64,000 bases of DNA, taken from the NCBI GenBank assembly GCA_963846585.1, contig CAWJWO010000003.1, positions 302,359 to 366,358 of the forward strand, in the 5' to 3' direction. Positions within the stretch are counted from its first letter, which is position 1. Every line of letters starts with the position of its first letter. Position numbers and translations under genes: made by a program. The stretch comes from JAAUTT01 sp963846585 (GTDB taxonomy: Bacteria > Bacteroidota > Bacteroidia > Bacteroidales > JAAUTT01). The notes beneath the pieces were generated by a model. It saw only the letters and a list, made by a program, of their open reading frames with translations, did no database searches and was not told where the DNA came from. Positions 49,426 through 57,243 of the stretch are shown here, in pieces.

Positions 49426-50276
49426 ATGCGACATGCTTTTTTTCTTGTATTAGTTTTCTTTTTGTTATCCGAAACATGTATAATTTTTGGCCACCGAAAA
49501 GTACTGGTTCTTACAAACAAAATCTCAGGTAAGGAAACTGTTGTATATCATGATGGGGATAATCTGAAGATTGTTTATCAAAATGGCCGGATATATAGGG
49601 GCCGATTATTTCTGACAGATACAATAAACCAATTAGGTGAAGATGAAATAAAAATCGACAGTATAAGAATGATTATTAATGGTATAACTGAAATTAAGCA
49701 ACGAAATGAATTTTTATCTTTCAACAATAAATACAATTCCCTGGCCAAACAAACATTATTTGGTAAAAAGAAAATACTTCTGTTAAAGAACAAAAAGAAT
49801 GGTAAAGAAATTGAATTTCAAGAAGGTCAAAGAATAAAGAGTGTTTGTTCTGATGGTTCAGTTAAAAGAGGTCGTCTTAAATTAATTGATACTGCAAATA
49901 TCTTATCATACAATGAAATGGAATTGAATGATATTAAATTGAATATTAATGAAATAACTAAATTAAAAAAATCTTTCCTGAAAAAAACTTTCTTGGAGTT
50001 ATAGCAACCGGAGTTGGAGTATTATGTGTAATCGGAGGTAATAATATAGCAAGTTTTGGAAATTCAGGGATTAACTCAGGAATTGGTGTTATGTCAAAGT
50101 CAAACGCATTTGTTGGAGAATTAATAGAAATAAGCCTCGTGTTTATTATTGAAATATTGGGGAAATGTATTGAAATAGGAGGAATTACCATAATAGCCGA
50201 AGGTATTATTATTTTTATAAATGGTAAACGATATAAATGTAATCAGTGGGATTATTCTATCATATCTGTACCATAA
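49426..50276 (+). pseudogene. Frameshifted secreted protein with a duplicated domain and C-terminal membrane region
   Basis: The first frame (49426-50004) has a signal peptide and two tandem copies of a domain of about 75 residues. Both start with a KxLxLxNKxxGKE pattern and contain GRxxRGRLxLxDT (about residues 25-100 and 108-185). The frame then stops, but the next frame continues without a start codon from about 49989 to 50276, encoding a hydrophobic Gly/Ile-rich region and the end GKRYKCNQWDYSIISVP. One extra A in the seven-A run at 49981-49987 would join the two. So this is either a single protein of about 280 residues broken by a homopolymer change, or an on/off switch. Function unknown. 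Confidence 0.7.
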
Positions 50277-50299
50277 CCTCATGACAAAAAGATAGGTTT

Positions 50300-50577
50300 A
50301 AACTTATTTTATTTGGCAGGGAATCATTTAAAATACGCAAGAACATGAAAAACAGCCTAATGCTGTTAAAAGATGAAATAATCCATAGAAAAAAGGACTT
50401 GAGAGACAGCAATGATGAATTAAAGGATACATGCCAGGTTGAACACACCAGACATCGTGGATTTAAAAATTCTATTACAAACCTTCTTTCTGGCTTAATT
50501 GCATGCTCTTTCTTTCCAAAAAACCTTCATTGAATATTGAAATTATTGATAATAAAGCTTTACGCAGAGCAGCTTAA
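50300..50577 (+). pseudogene. C-terminal remnant of an IS982-family transposase
   Basis: The segment encodes DELKDTCQVEHTRHRGFKN and LLSGLIACSFFPK, the characteristic end of IS982 transposases. The frame breaks at 50518-50523: with one more A in the six-A run it would continue as KPSLNIEIIDNKALRRAA and stop at 50577. The N-terminal two thirds and both element ends are gone. Confidence 0.72.
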
Positions 50578-50601
50578 GTCAGATAATTGACCAGTTATCA
50601 T

Positions 50602-50771
50602 AGATTCCTCGCTCCGCTCGGAATGACGACCAGCAGTATTGAGAAGTTGGGGGCTGAGAAGAGAGGGCGGCAAAGATAATGTCATTTTTCACAAAAATAT
50701 ATAGCCACCCTCTCTTCCCAGCCCCCTCTGTTACTGAAACCGCCTGTCATTCCGACCGAAGGGAGGAATCT
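50602..50771. repeat. Palindromic MITE/REP-like element, copy B
   Basis: A 170-base element with 26-base terminal inverted repeats (50602-50627 and 50746-50771, 22 of 26 paired) and an inner stem with GGGGGCTGAGAAGAGAGGG on the left arm. Relative of copy A at 6508-6648 with the same AGATTCCTC...GGAATGAC ends. It lies 25 bases after the IS982 remnant. Confidence 0.88.
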
Positions 50772-50817
50772 CTTTATGTATGTTGCAATTCATAAAAAAT
50801 TCTCAATTAAAATATAA

Positions 50818-50855
50818 AAAAAGTTAATTCCTTACATCGAACTGATGTTAATTAA
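50818..50855 (+). repeat. 38-bp repeated word, copy B
   Basis: Identical to 6793-6830 except for one base (G to A in CTTACGTCG). In both places it follows a palindromic element on the same side, 144 bases away in copy A and 46 bases in copy B. Confidence 0.8.
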
Positions 50856-50889
50856 AGTATAAAGTTGGTAAACTTAAACCAGGCACAAT

Positions 50890-50922
50890 CACTAACCCCT
50901 AGTCCCTGGCCCCTAACCACTA
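50890..50922 (-). repeat. Heptamer array TGGTTAG-GGGCCAG-GGACTAG starting at a stop codon
   Basis: On the minus strand the regulator's stop TAG (50920-50922) is the first of several TAGs of a 7-base-period array (CCCCTAA family on the plus strand). Confidence 0.82.
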
Positions 50923-51801
50923 TTTCAGGCGGGAGAGGATTTCCTTAAACTGTTCGGGTGACTTAATAATTGTAATATTTGAACTTCGCTTTATCTCGGC
51001 TTTACCGGATTGTTCCCCTGTAAATAATATCCGTTGTTTTTTAAAAGCTTTTGACAGTCGTTCCAAATAAGCCGAAACTTTAAGCTCCTGCAATGAAGTT
51101 GTTAAAGATGTTAACATGAATCCGGCATCGTATGATTGCTGAACGGCTATAATATCTTCAAGAGGAACAGATTGCCCAAGATATACAGTATAAAATCCTG
51201 ATTTTTTTAATATAAAATTGTAAAAAAGAAGGCCTATTTCATGATATTCTCCTTCCGGCAAAAAGATAATAAATTTATGATCAGAGGATTTATTTACCGG
51301 AATTGAATCAATTGCTGCATATAATTTCTGTTTTATAATATTTGAAGCAAAATGTTCCTGAGCAGGATTAATGTTGCCGGTTTGCCATAATACACCTATT
51401 TTATTCAAAAACGGATAAACAACATTTATGAAGGTATGTTCAAATCCATCCTTATCAATGAGATGTTGGACAGTCGATTCAAATTTGGTTTCGTTTAATT
51501 CAACCATATAAACCACCAGACTATCTATCTGACTTCCATGATTTAATGTATCGCTTGTCAAATTAATGATTTCGTCATTAATGTTCTTTTCATTTAAACG
51601 AGCTATTTTGGAAATTTTTAATCCATTGTGATTTAACATAGCTACATTTAAAAGCCTTTTTAAATCCTTGTCTGAATAGACACGTATATTAGTATCAGTC
51701 CTCTTTGGGATAATCAAATGATATCTTTTTTCCCAAATACGTATAGTATGTGCGTGAATACCTGATAATTTCTCCAAATCTTTAATTGAATACTTTGCCA
51801 T
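50920..51801 (-). CDS. MerR-type regulator with a B12-binding domain (CarH/LitR-like)
   Basis: About 293 residues from the ATG at 51799-51801 (MAKYSIKDLEKLSG); a longer frame adds 12 residues. An N-terminal MerR helix-turn-helix (HTIRIWEKRYHLIIPKR) is followed by a helical linker and a cobalamin-binding fold with EYHEIG (the ExHxxG form of DxHxxG, residues about 200-205) and YLGQSVPLEDI. CarH/LitR proteins use adenosylcobalamin to respond to light, often controlling carotenoid or photolyase genes; none of these is adjacent. Ligand and light response are inferred. Confidence 0.85.
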   Translation of the reverse strand: MAKYSIKDLEKLSGIHAHTIRIWEKRYHLIIPKRTDTNIRVYSDKDLKRLLNVAMLNHNGLKISKIARLNEKNINDEIINLTSDTLNHGSQIDSLVVYMVELNETKFESTVQHLIDKDGFEHTFINVVYPFLNKIGVLWQTGNINPAQEHFASNIIKQKLYAAIDSIPVNKSSDHKFIIFLPEGEYHEIGLLFYNFILKKSGFYTVYLGQSVPLEDIIAVQQSYDAGFMLTSLTTSLQELKVSAYLERLSKAFKKQRILFTGEQSGKAEIKRSSNITIIKSPEQFKEILSRLK

Positions 51802-51887
51802 GGAGTTTTGTTTAAAGTTCGTTAGAAAAATAAACAACTAAACAGATTAAAAGTTTATTTGGACATACTTAAAAACCTCAAATACGT

Positions 51888-52526
51888 TTATTTTTTCCGG
51901 AGAATCATTAAACCATCCCTAATGGGTAAAATAACCTTTTCAACACTATTATCCTTTTTTAGATAACTATTGAACTGTTTAATTCCTTTTGTAAAATAGT
52001 CATTTGATTCTTCTTCTTCCAAAACCTTGCCATTCCAAAGGATATTATCTGCTATTATATACCCTCCCTTTCTTACTTTTGGAATTACCAAATTATAATA
52101 CCTGATATATTCACTTTTTTCACCATCAATGTAAACCAAATCAAATAACTGTGAAAAAGATGGAATAATATCTATAGCATTGCCTGTATGAATGGTAATT
52201 TTAGAGCTAAGGTTCATCCGTCCGATAAATGTTTCTGCTATATCAACAATTTCGTCATTATTTTCAATCGTATGCAAATGCCCGCCTTCAATAAGCCCCT
52301 GTGCAAGACAGATTGCCGAATACCCTGTAAATGTACCAATTTCAAGAATAAGTTCCGGTTGTATCATGGTACTAAGCATTCTTAATATACTACCCAGCAA
52401 ATGACCGGAGAGCATCCTCGGATGAACTGCCCTGAGGTTTGTTAATCTGGTTAATTCATATAAGACTTCATGTTCCTTATCTATATGTTGTAAAATGTAT
52501 TCTTCAAGGTTTTTATCTAATTCCAT
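51888..52526 (-). CDS. SAM-dependent O-methyltransferase (class I, YrrM/catechol type)
   Basis: A 212-residue enzyme with SAM motif I LILEIGTFTGYSAICLAQGL, the metal-binding region LVYIDGEKSEYIRYYN, GGYIIADNILWNG, and C-terminal LPIRDGLMILRKK. It resembles bacterial catechol-type or tRNA 5-hydroxyuridine methyltransferases (TrmR/YrrM). The true substrate cannot be told. It lies about 87 bases upstream of the regulator on the same strand. Confidence 0.9.
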   Translation of the reverse strand: MELDKNLEEYILQHIDKEHEVLYELTRLTNLRAVHPRMLSGHLLGSILRMLSTMIQPELILEIGTFTGYSAICLAQGLIEGGHLHTIENNDEIVDIAETFIGRMNLSSKITIHTGNAIDIIPSFSQLFDLVYIDGEKSEYIRYYNLVIPKVRKGGYIIADNILWNGKVLEEEESNDYFTKGIKQFNSYLKKDNSVEKVILPIRDGLMILRKK

Positions 52527-52543
52527 AATATTATTTTTAAGTA

Positions 52544-52718
52544 GAGCCAGGAACCAAGAGCCAAGACAAAAAAAATTTGAAAATAACTTGAGATTCTTAA
52601 TTATGATTTAGGAATTACAACTATTATTGAGATATTGATATCTGAAATCATCAGCACTAACCCCTGGCCACTAATCCCTGACCCCTTCTTGGTTCCTGGT
52701 TCTTGGCTCCTGGTTCCC
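52544..52718. repeat. Gap with CCAGGAACCAAGAGC and CCCCTGGCCACTAA/TTGGTTCC arrays
   Basis: 52544-52566 (AGAGCCAGGAACCAAGAGCC) and 52655-52718 (ACTAACCCCTGGCCACTAATC, then TTGGTTCCTGGTTCTTGGC) carry 7-base-period words of two families; the second array abuts the M16 peptidase stop. Confidence 0.82.
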
Positions 52719-52721
52719 TTT

Positions 52722-53942
52722 TTACATATAAGTTAATAACGACAATTTGTCTTTATCCAGGACTTCATTAGCAATATCCATCAGCTCTGTAGCCGTAATT
52801 GCTTCAATTTTTTCATAAATTTCAGGGAGAGAATCTACCCTGTCGTACACCAAAAGACTCTTGCCTATCGAAAGCATCTTATTTTCATTACTTTCGTAAG
52901 AAATAGCAAGCTGACCGATCATTTGTTGTTTTGCTTTTTTAAGCTGATATGAACCAAATGGCTTATTCCGAATAATATTAAGTTCTTTATCAATAACATC
53001 CAGACACTTTTTGTAATATTCTTTTTCGGTACTGAAATATATGGTAAAAAGTCCGGTATCGGTATATGAGGTAAATGACGATTCGATATTATAGCAATAA
53101 CCATTACGTTCACGGAGTGCAAGGTTTAAACGGGAACTCATGCCATTTCCGCCAATGATATTTGATAACAGATGAAGTCCCATCCTGCGTGGATCCTTCA
53201 TATCAAATCCCATACTGCCGATCATTGAATGGACCTGAAAGGTACTTTTACGTTTGGACAGGGCAAACGGATTGTAATTGTTGAAAGGTAAACGAACTGT
53301 ATTTCTTGTATTTTGAGGAATATCCTTAAAATTTCTTTCAAATAATAAAACCAGCTTCGAAAATGAGATATCCCCAACTGAAGCAAGTACCATTTCATTA
53401 GTATTATATGTGCGGCTCATGAAATTAACAAGGTTCTCGCGCCTGATTTTTTTCAGTTGACGGATATTTCCCAGAATATTTAATCCAAGTGGGTGTTTCC
53501 GAAAAAAATGTTCGTCCCATTCGTCAAAAATAAATTCAGATGGATTGTCCCTGTACGAGTTTATTTCATCAATTATGACGTCTCTCTCGCTAACGAGGGC
53601 TTTTTCAGGAAAAGTGGAATGAAAAATAATATCACTGAAAAGTTCTATTGTCCTTGGATAATAATCCTTAAGAAAAGAAGCATGTATACAGGTATCCTCT
53701 TTGGTTGTGTAGGCATTTAATTCACCTCCCACATCTTCAAGCCTTGAGATTATGTGAAAGGACTTTCTTTTATGGGTACCTTTAAAAAAAAGATGCTCAA
53801 TAAAATGAGCCACTCCGTGCTCAATTTCAGTTTCATCGCGTGACCCGGCGTTAATAAAAAACCCGCAATGAGCCACTGGTGAAACTGCCTGAATATGAAT
53901 TAGTTTTATCCCATTAGGCAAAACATGTTGCTGATAATTCAT
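52722..53942 (-). CDS. M16 family zinc peptidase (processing-peptidase-like)
   Basis: About 406 residues from the ATG at 53940-53942 (MNYQQHVLPNG); an in-frame start 75 bases earlier adds an unlikely hydrophobic extension. The inverted zinc motif HxxEH is in AHFIEHLFFKGT near residue 47, with the distal Glu in the following helix (SERDVIIDEINSYRDNPSE). Size fits a one-module M16B peptidase (YmxG/PqqL-like). It is probably cytoplasmic, because there is no signal peptide from the chosen start. Confidence 0.93.
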   Translation of the reverse strand: MNYQQHVLPNGIKLIHIQAVSPVAHCGFFINAGSRDETEIEHGVAHFIEHLFFKGTHKRKSFHIISRLEDVGGELNAYTTKEDTCIHASFLKDYYPRTIELFSDIIFHSTFPEKALVSERDVIIDEINSYRDNPSEFIFDEWDEHFFRKHPLGLNILGNIRQLKKIRRENLVNFMSRTYNTNEMVLASVGDISFSKLVLLFERNFKDIPQNTRNTVRLPFNNYNPFALSKRKSTFQVHSMIGSMGFDMKDPRRMGLHLLSNIIGGNGMSSRLNLALRERNGYCYNIESSFTSYTDTGLFTIYFSTEKEYYKKCLDVIDKELNIIRNKPFGSYQLKKAKQQMIGQLAISYESNENKMLSIGKSLLVYDRVDSLPEIYEKIEAITATELMDIANEVLDKDKLSLLTYM

Positions 53943-54056
53943 GTATAACAATTTGAACAGCAAAAGTAAGAAAGAATTGTTACGAATGATTATCACACTA
54001 ATTGTAAAATAATTCAATAAACTAATTATAACATTTTATTATATAATTTTTTTATT

Positions 54057-54064
54057 TAGTTTTG
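54057..54064 (+). promoter_or_regulatory. Bacteroidota -7 box before tRNA-Phe (TAGTTTTG)
   Basis: Matches TAnnTTTG and lies 17 bases before the tRNA 5' end, as expected for a short tRNA leader. Confidence 0.6.
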
Positions 54065-54080
54065 CACCTCAATTCCCAAA

Positions 54081-54153
<73 letters not shown>

Positions 54154-54171
54154 CACCTTTTAAAAGATCAA

Positions 54172-54232
54172 AGAGCCAGGAGCCAGGAACCAAGATATTA
54201 GTTCGTGGTTGTTGGTTGTTAGTGGTTAGTGG
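54172..54232 (+). repeat. AGAGCCAGGAACCA and GTTGTTAGTGG word arrays
   Basis: The last word arrays of the window: AGAGCCAGGAGCCAGGAACC, then GGTTGTTGGTTGTTAGTGGTTAG with a 7-base period. None is seen after this point. Confidence 0.82.
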
Positions 54233-54428
54233 CAAATATCCAAATTGCAAATTGCAGAACGTAAACAATTTTCATAAAATATAAGGGTGCTAAAATAACA
54301 ACACATGTTTTCAATCAATTATGTTCAGCCAGTTAACCTTGTATTAGTGAACTTTTTTCGAGTTTTTAAAACTTAGTCCTTTTTGACTGTAGTTATTTTA
54401 ATATACTACTGTAATCGGTAAATAACAC

Positions 54429-55440
54429 TGCACAGTTATTGGCAAATAAGAATGCACAAAAAATGGCAACCATAATGCACAGTTTTTCTTTCCAAATATA
54501 ACAAGACTAGGAATGAAAAACTGATCTTTAGCCGGAAAACTAATTCTGGCCATTATGAACGCATTTTATAATAAGTTGATGACATATTACGAGATCCACA
54601 GATTATTTAGAGAGGATTATTCAATTAGTCAAATAAGTAGGAAATTAGCTATTAATCGAAGAACGGTTAAGAACTATCTATCTATGAGTGAAATTCAATA
54701 CGAAAAATTTATTGCTAATCAAGTTGATAGAAAGAAAGATTTACTTCCTTTTGAATATTTTGTAAAAGCTAAATTAGGTTTATATCAAGAAACATCTGCC
54801 TCTCAAATGCATGATTGGATGAAGGAAAAGCATGAGAATTTTCCTAAAGTGTCTTCAAAAACAGTTTACAATTTTGTAATGTGGGTGCGTCAAAAGTATA
54901 ACCTGCCTAAGATAAGCCCTATTAGAGAATACATGATTGTTGAAGATCTCCCATACGGTAAACAGGCACAAGTTGATTTTGGAGAATATAACATGCGTGA
55001 TGGAAATCATAAACGTGTCAAAGTATGGTTCTTTTTAATGGTGCTTTCCCGTTCAAGGTTCAAATATTTATGGTTCTCGGAACATCCATTTACAAGTGAT
55101 TTGGCCATTGAGGCACATGAAAAAGCCTTCGGTTATATTGGTGGCATACCTGATGAGATTGTGTACGATCAGGATAAAGTCTTTTTAGTGAATGAGAATA
55201 CCGGTGATCTGATCCTTACTGATGCATTCAGGGCTTATACTAAAGAAAGATCCTTCGGTTTGCATTTTTGTCGAAAGGCAGATCCGGAAAGTAAAGGTAA
55301 GATTGAAAGTGGAGTCAAATATGTAAAACAAAACTTCCTGTACAACCGTAACCGTCCGGTGAACTGAAGATATACAATCATGCTCCAATTCTAAAATTTA
55401 TCGAAATGACTGAAATGCCTATGACTGATTAAATTACAGA
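54429..55440 (+). mobile_element. Deleted IS21-family element
   Basis: The left end has three direct copies of a TGCACAxxxxTTGGCAA-type motif at 54429, 54453 and 54476, the multiple terminal repeats of IS21 elements. A truncated istA follows; there is no istB and no recognisable right end. Bases 55368-55440 encode, in another frame, a short segment that could be the far end of IstA. Confidence 0.8.
54555..55367 (+). pseudogene. istA: Truncated IS21 transposase IstA
   Basis: 270 residues where about 500 are expected. It has an N-terminal helix-turn-helix (ISQISRKLAINRRTVKNYL) and the start of the DDE catalytic core (QAQVDFGEYNMRDG, later KAFGYIGGIPDEIVYDQDK, and SKGKIESGVKYVK with the catalytic Glu). 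It stops after RNRPVN. From 55360 another frame reads GELKIYNHAPILKF, which suggests an internal deletion joined out of frame. It is unlikely to be active. Confidence 0.85.
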
Positions 55441-55575
55441 TAGGTGGAATCAAAGTAGGTAGACAATTCGAAAAATAAATTTAACTTTCCTTTACATCTT
55501 TAAAACATTAAAATTAAATACCCGATAGTAAGAATTTTCATCATTGGTATTTTGATAATTACAATTTAATTTTAT

Positions 55576-57072
55576 ATGTTTGTTGATATTCGCTTGTTTA
55601 TGGAAAGACGTTCGACCACCAACACAATTGTTACTGCAGAAGAGTTTACTCATCATGGCGAAAAGCGAATTAAACTTGTATTTGATTACAACTTGCAAAT
55701 TATTGATCTGGTGAAAACGATACCTGATAGACGATGGAGCAGCACCATGAATGCATGGCATGTTCCTTTCAACGAATCTTCGTACAATCAGCTTAAAAGG
55801 TTATTTCCGAAAATTGAATTGCCCAAACCGATATTAAAGAAGCAAACAGTACCTATTAAAGATATAGAACCTATCATTCCGAATGTTACAAACTCGAATG
55901 AGGATAAATACAATCATGCTCATGTGCATGGCGTTACATTAAAAAATAATTCTTCTGTGGATGAAATTACAATTGAGGTTTCAGACAGATTTATTGCTCT
56001 TAAAATGCCTAAGAATGAAACAGATATACAATTTGTAAGAACATTTAAATTTGTGAGATGGGACAACAGGCAATTCCTATGGATAATACCCAACTATGGA
56101 CAAAATCTGGAGTTAATTAAAAATTTTTTCAACACAAGGATTACAAGGCTAGAAGGCAAAATTTCAGAAAGGTCCAAGGTAGTACCAAATATTGAATACG
56201 GTCAGAGTGTTGGTACTTTGTCAAAAATAGACCAGAAAAGTTTGCAAGAAATAGAAAAGTTTAAACAATGGATGGAACATAAGAGATACAGCCTTTCGAC
56301 TGTAAAAACTTATGTGCAGGCGATCACCGTTTTTCTTCGGTTTATTAAACCCAAAACAAGCGCCGAAGTTACCAATGAAGATATGCAGCGTTTTGTGTAT
56401 CAATATATGATGCCACGGAAATTGAGTTTTTCGTACCAGAATCAGGCAGTAAATGCCGCAAAGCTTTTTTTCAAAACCATCCATGGTTCGGTATTGATAA
56501 CTGAACAGTTGGAACGCCCACGCCGTGAATATAAACTCCCCAACGTGCTTTGTAAGGAAGAAGTGGCTGCCCTATTGCAAGGTTCGCATAATCAAAAGCA
56601 CCGTACAATGCTAAGCCTGATTTATGCTTGTGGGCTTCGGAGAAGTGAGTTACTAAACCTGAAACCTGAAAATGTTGATTCAAAACGACATTTACTCATG
56701 ATCATCAATGCCAAAGGTAAAAAGGACCGGGTTGTACCTATATCAGATAAAGTATTAACGATGCTCAGGGAATATTACAAAACCTATAAACCCAAAACCT
56801 GGTTGTTTAATGGTCAAAAGTCAGGAGAACAATATTCAGCAACCAGTCTTCAGGAAGTATTGAAAAATGTTTTAAAAAAGGCAGGAATTAAAAAGCCAGT
56901 CACTCTTCATTGGCTGAGGCATTCGTATGCGACCCATTTATTAGAAACCGGAACAGATTTGCGTTATATTCAGGAGTTATTGGGACATAAAAGCAGTAAA
57001 ACAACTGAAATCTATACTCATGTGAGTGAAAAAAGTTTGCAGAAAATATCAAGTCCCTTTGATACTTTGTAA
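55576..57072 (+). CDS. Tyrosine recombinase of the cassette system (IntI-like, no I2 insertion)
   Basis: 498 residues. Residues 1-210 contain two copies of a small domain with a W-x6-W-x-(V/I)-P core (RRWSSTMNAWHVP near 55 and VRWDNRQFLWIIP near 165). A SAM-like core-binding domain follows (about 220-310), then the catalytic domain with Arg in GLRRSELLNL, Lys in GKKDRVVPIS, HxxR in LHWLRHSYATHLLETG, then GHKSSKTTEIYTHV with the Tyr nucleophile. The end KKISSP-like SPFDTL resembles integron IntI (SPLDAL). The segment between the Lys and HxxR is too short for the IntI-specific helix. Its stop lies about 100 bases before the first cassette boundary, and it is transcribed in the same direction as the cassettes. 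Confidence 0.93.
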   Translation: MFVDIRLFMERRSTTNTIVTAEEFTHHGEKRIKLVFDYNLQIIDLVKTIPDRRWSSTMNAWHVPFNESSYNQLKRLFPKIELPKPILKKQTVPIKDIEPIIPNVTNSNEDKYNHAHVHGVTLKNNSSVDEITIEVSDRFIALKMPKNETDIQFVRTFKFVRWDNRQFLWIIPNYGQNLELIKNFFNTRITRLEGKISERSKVVPNIEYGQSVGTLSKIDQKSLQEIEKFKQWMEHKRYSLSTVKTYVQAITVFLRFIKPKTSAEVTNEDMQRFVYQYMMPRKLSFSYQNQAVNAAKLFFKTIHGSVLITEQLERPRREYKLPNVLCKEEVAALLQGSHNQKHRTMLSLIYACGLRRSELLNLKPENVDSKRHLLMIINAKGKKDRVVPISDKVLTMLREYYKTYKPKTWLFNGQKSGEQYSATSLQEVLKNVLKKAGIKKPVTLHWLRHSYATHLLETGTDLRYIQELLGHKSSKTTEIYTHVSEKSLQKISSPFDTL

Positions 57073-57121
57073 AAAATAAACTCTTATCTTGAAAAAAATA
57101 AAAACAAAAAAACCGTATAAA

Positions 57122-57180
57122 GCCACCAACATTGACATGTATTGTACAGTTTTTCCGTACATATATAGGAGTTATGTGGC
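57122..57180 (+). other. attI-like recombination site
   Basis: A 59-base interval bounded by GCCACCAAC (57122-57130) and GTTATGTGGC (57171-57180), which pair imperfectly. Unlike the three downstream sites it has no long inner stem and its crossover GTT is not preceded by AAC, so it looks like the primary insertion site next to the recombinase. Crossover is predicted between G57171 and T57172. Confidence 0.7.
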
Positions 57181-57202
57181 ATTTTAAAAAATGGCTCATA
57201 GC

Positions 57203-57210
57203 TAGATTTG
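57203..57210 (+). promoter_or_regulatory. Possible cassette-borne -7 box (TAGATTTG)
   Basis: Matches TAnnTTTG, 33 bases before the first cassette gene and inside the predicted cassette boundary, so cassette 1 may carry its own promoter. The upstream element is not obvious. Confidence 0.45.
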
Positions 57211-57243
57211 TATGAATAAAGGATATTTGAAACAAACTTTACA

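Noticed and set aside
50091..50276. Separate 61-codon gene starting at an internal ATG
   Set aside because: The same frame is open well upstream of this ATG and joins the preceding gene at the A7 run, so it is the tail of a frameshifted gene.
52188..52404. Two plus-strand frames inside the O-methyltransferase gene
   Set aside because: Shadows of a well-conserved minus-strand gene.
55492..55575. Promoter or attI upstream of the recombinase
   Set aside because: AT-rich with no clear TAnnTTTG box and no GTT boundary that matches a downstream cassette end.
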